From assembly GCF_000473995.1 (NCBI RefSeq), contig NC_022571.1:4433416-4497415 (forward strand): DNA of 64,000 nucleotides. Reading direction: 5' to 3'. This DNA comes from Clostridium saccharobutylicum DSM 13864. GTDB taxonomy: Bacteria; Bacillota; Clostridia; Clostridiales; Clostridiaceae. Under the pieces are notes generated by a model. That model saw only the letters and a list, made by a program, of their open reading frames with translations, made no database searches and was not told the origin of the DNA. The position numbers and the translations under genes are program-made. Below, piece after piece: positions 63,770 to 64,000 of this stretch (positions are counted from its first letter, which is position 1; every line of letters starts with the position of its first letter).

Positions 63770-64000
63770 TTAATCTGTTTCATTATTTGCATATTCATCA
63801 TCTATTGAACTGAAAATATTACCTGTATTATAATTTTCCAATTTACCTAAAGCCTCTTGTTCTTGTATCCCCGAATCTTCTTTCCCAATATCGCTTAAAT
63901 TTATATCTACAATTGATTCTATTGTGTTACCTTTTTCAGAAAAAAGTTCATATTCTTCAATTTCATTTTCTGGAATTTTTAGAAATCCACCATTAGCTGA
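63770..64000 (-). CDS. Partial unknown protein (C-terminal 76 residues)
   Basis: An open frame entering from the right edge and stopping at 63770. It reads SANGGFLKIPENEIEEYELF, then SEKGNTIESI, then VDINLSDIGKEDSGIQEQEA, ending SSIDDEYANNETD. Acidic and probably disordered, with no motif. The true start lies beyond the window. Confidence 0.6.
   Translation of the reverse strand, partial: SANGGFLKIPENEIEEYELFSEKGNTIESIVDINLSDIGKEDSGIQEQEALGKLENYNTGNIFSSIDDEYANNETD

Overview
This is a low-GC, AT-rich chromosomal segment of a Clostridium sensu stricto species. An alpha/beta-type spore protein, a CggR-led glycolytic cluster, T-box and SAM leaders, sigma-54 and many TTG/GTG starts with strong GGAGG sites all fit that genus. 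Overall gene content and the SmpB length and sequence feel closest to the C. beijerinckii group. That placement is inference from memory, not from a search. No phage, integrase, transposase, CRISPR array, rRNA or tRNA gene was seen; this is core chromosome peppered with small repeats.

Layout. 1-13 kb: an unknown protein, a TetR regulator divergent from an ABC-F ATPase, dUTPase, a polysaccharide deacetylase, a T-box controlled tryptophan transporter (trpP), a GGDEF/EAL protein with a ruined GGDEF motif, a TtcA-like PP-loop protein, an ECF S component, a P1-family self-cleaving peptidase and a spore SASP. 13-22 kb: clpB with a CtsR-type operator, two tandem HTH-TPR regulators, RNase H and a YkvA-domain protein. 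21.6-25.1 kb: a two-gene molybdopterin oxidoreductase system whose catalytic subunit carries a TorD-like chaperone domain at its N-terminus. 25.8-28.7 kb: metNIQ under a SAM-I riboswitch. 29-44.7 kb: smpB, rnr, secG, eno, a cell-wall-repeat protein, a small kinase-like protein, gpmI, tpiA, pgk, gap, cggR and rpoN, so that nearly all of lower glycolysis lies on one strand behind its regulator. 45-56 kb: DegV, trmL, a VanW/G5 protein, a GH25 lysozyme, ddl, nth, plsC, cysE and cysK (behind a Cys T-box) and a soluble PRC/MgtE-N/CBS protein. 56.8-64 kb: a YgiQ radical SAM protein, an Imm21-like orphan, a membrane protein, a lipid kinase, pssA and two unknown proteins, the last cut by the window end.

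Two families of non-coding dispersed repeats dominate the intergenic space. Family A (about 17 full or partial copies) has terminal inverted repeats beginning AGGCACATGAAA and looks like a MITE. Several copies lie immediately 3' of genes and two supply the stop codon. Family B (about seven copies) is a roughly 170-270 bp multi-arm foldback in which both strands of each stem differ between copies yet still pair. This is the most interesting unexplained structure in the window.

Regulation visible in the sequence: a Trp T-box (trpP), a Cys T-box (cysK-cysE), a SAM-I riboswitch (metNIQ), a CtsR box (clpB), a CggR-type direct-repeat operator (cggR-gap) and many intrinsic terminators. Together these show how amino-acid supply, heat shock and glycolytic flux would be sensed.
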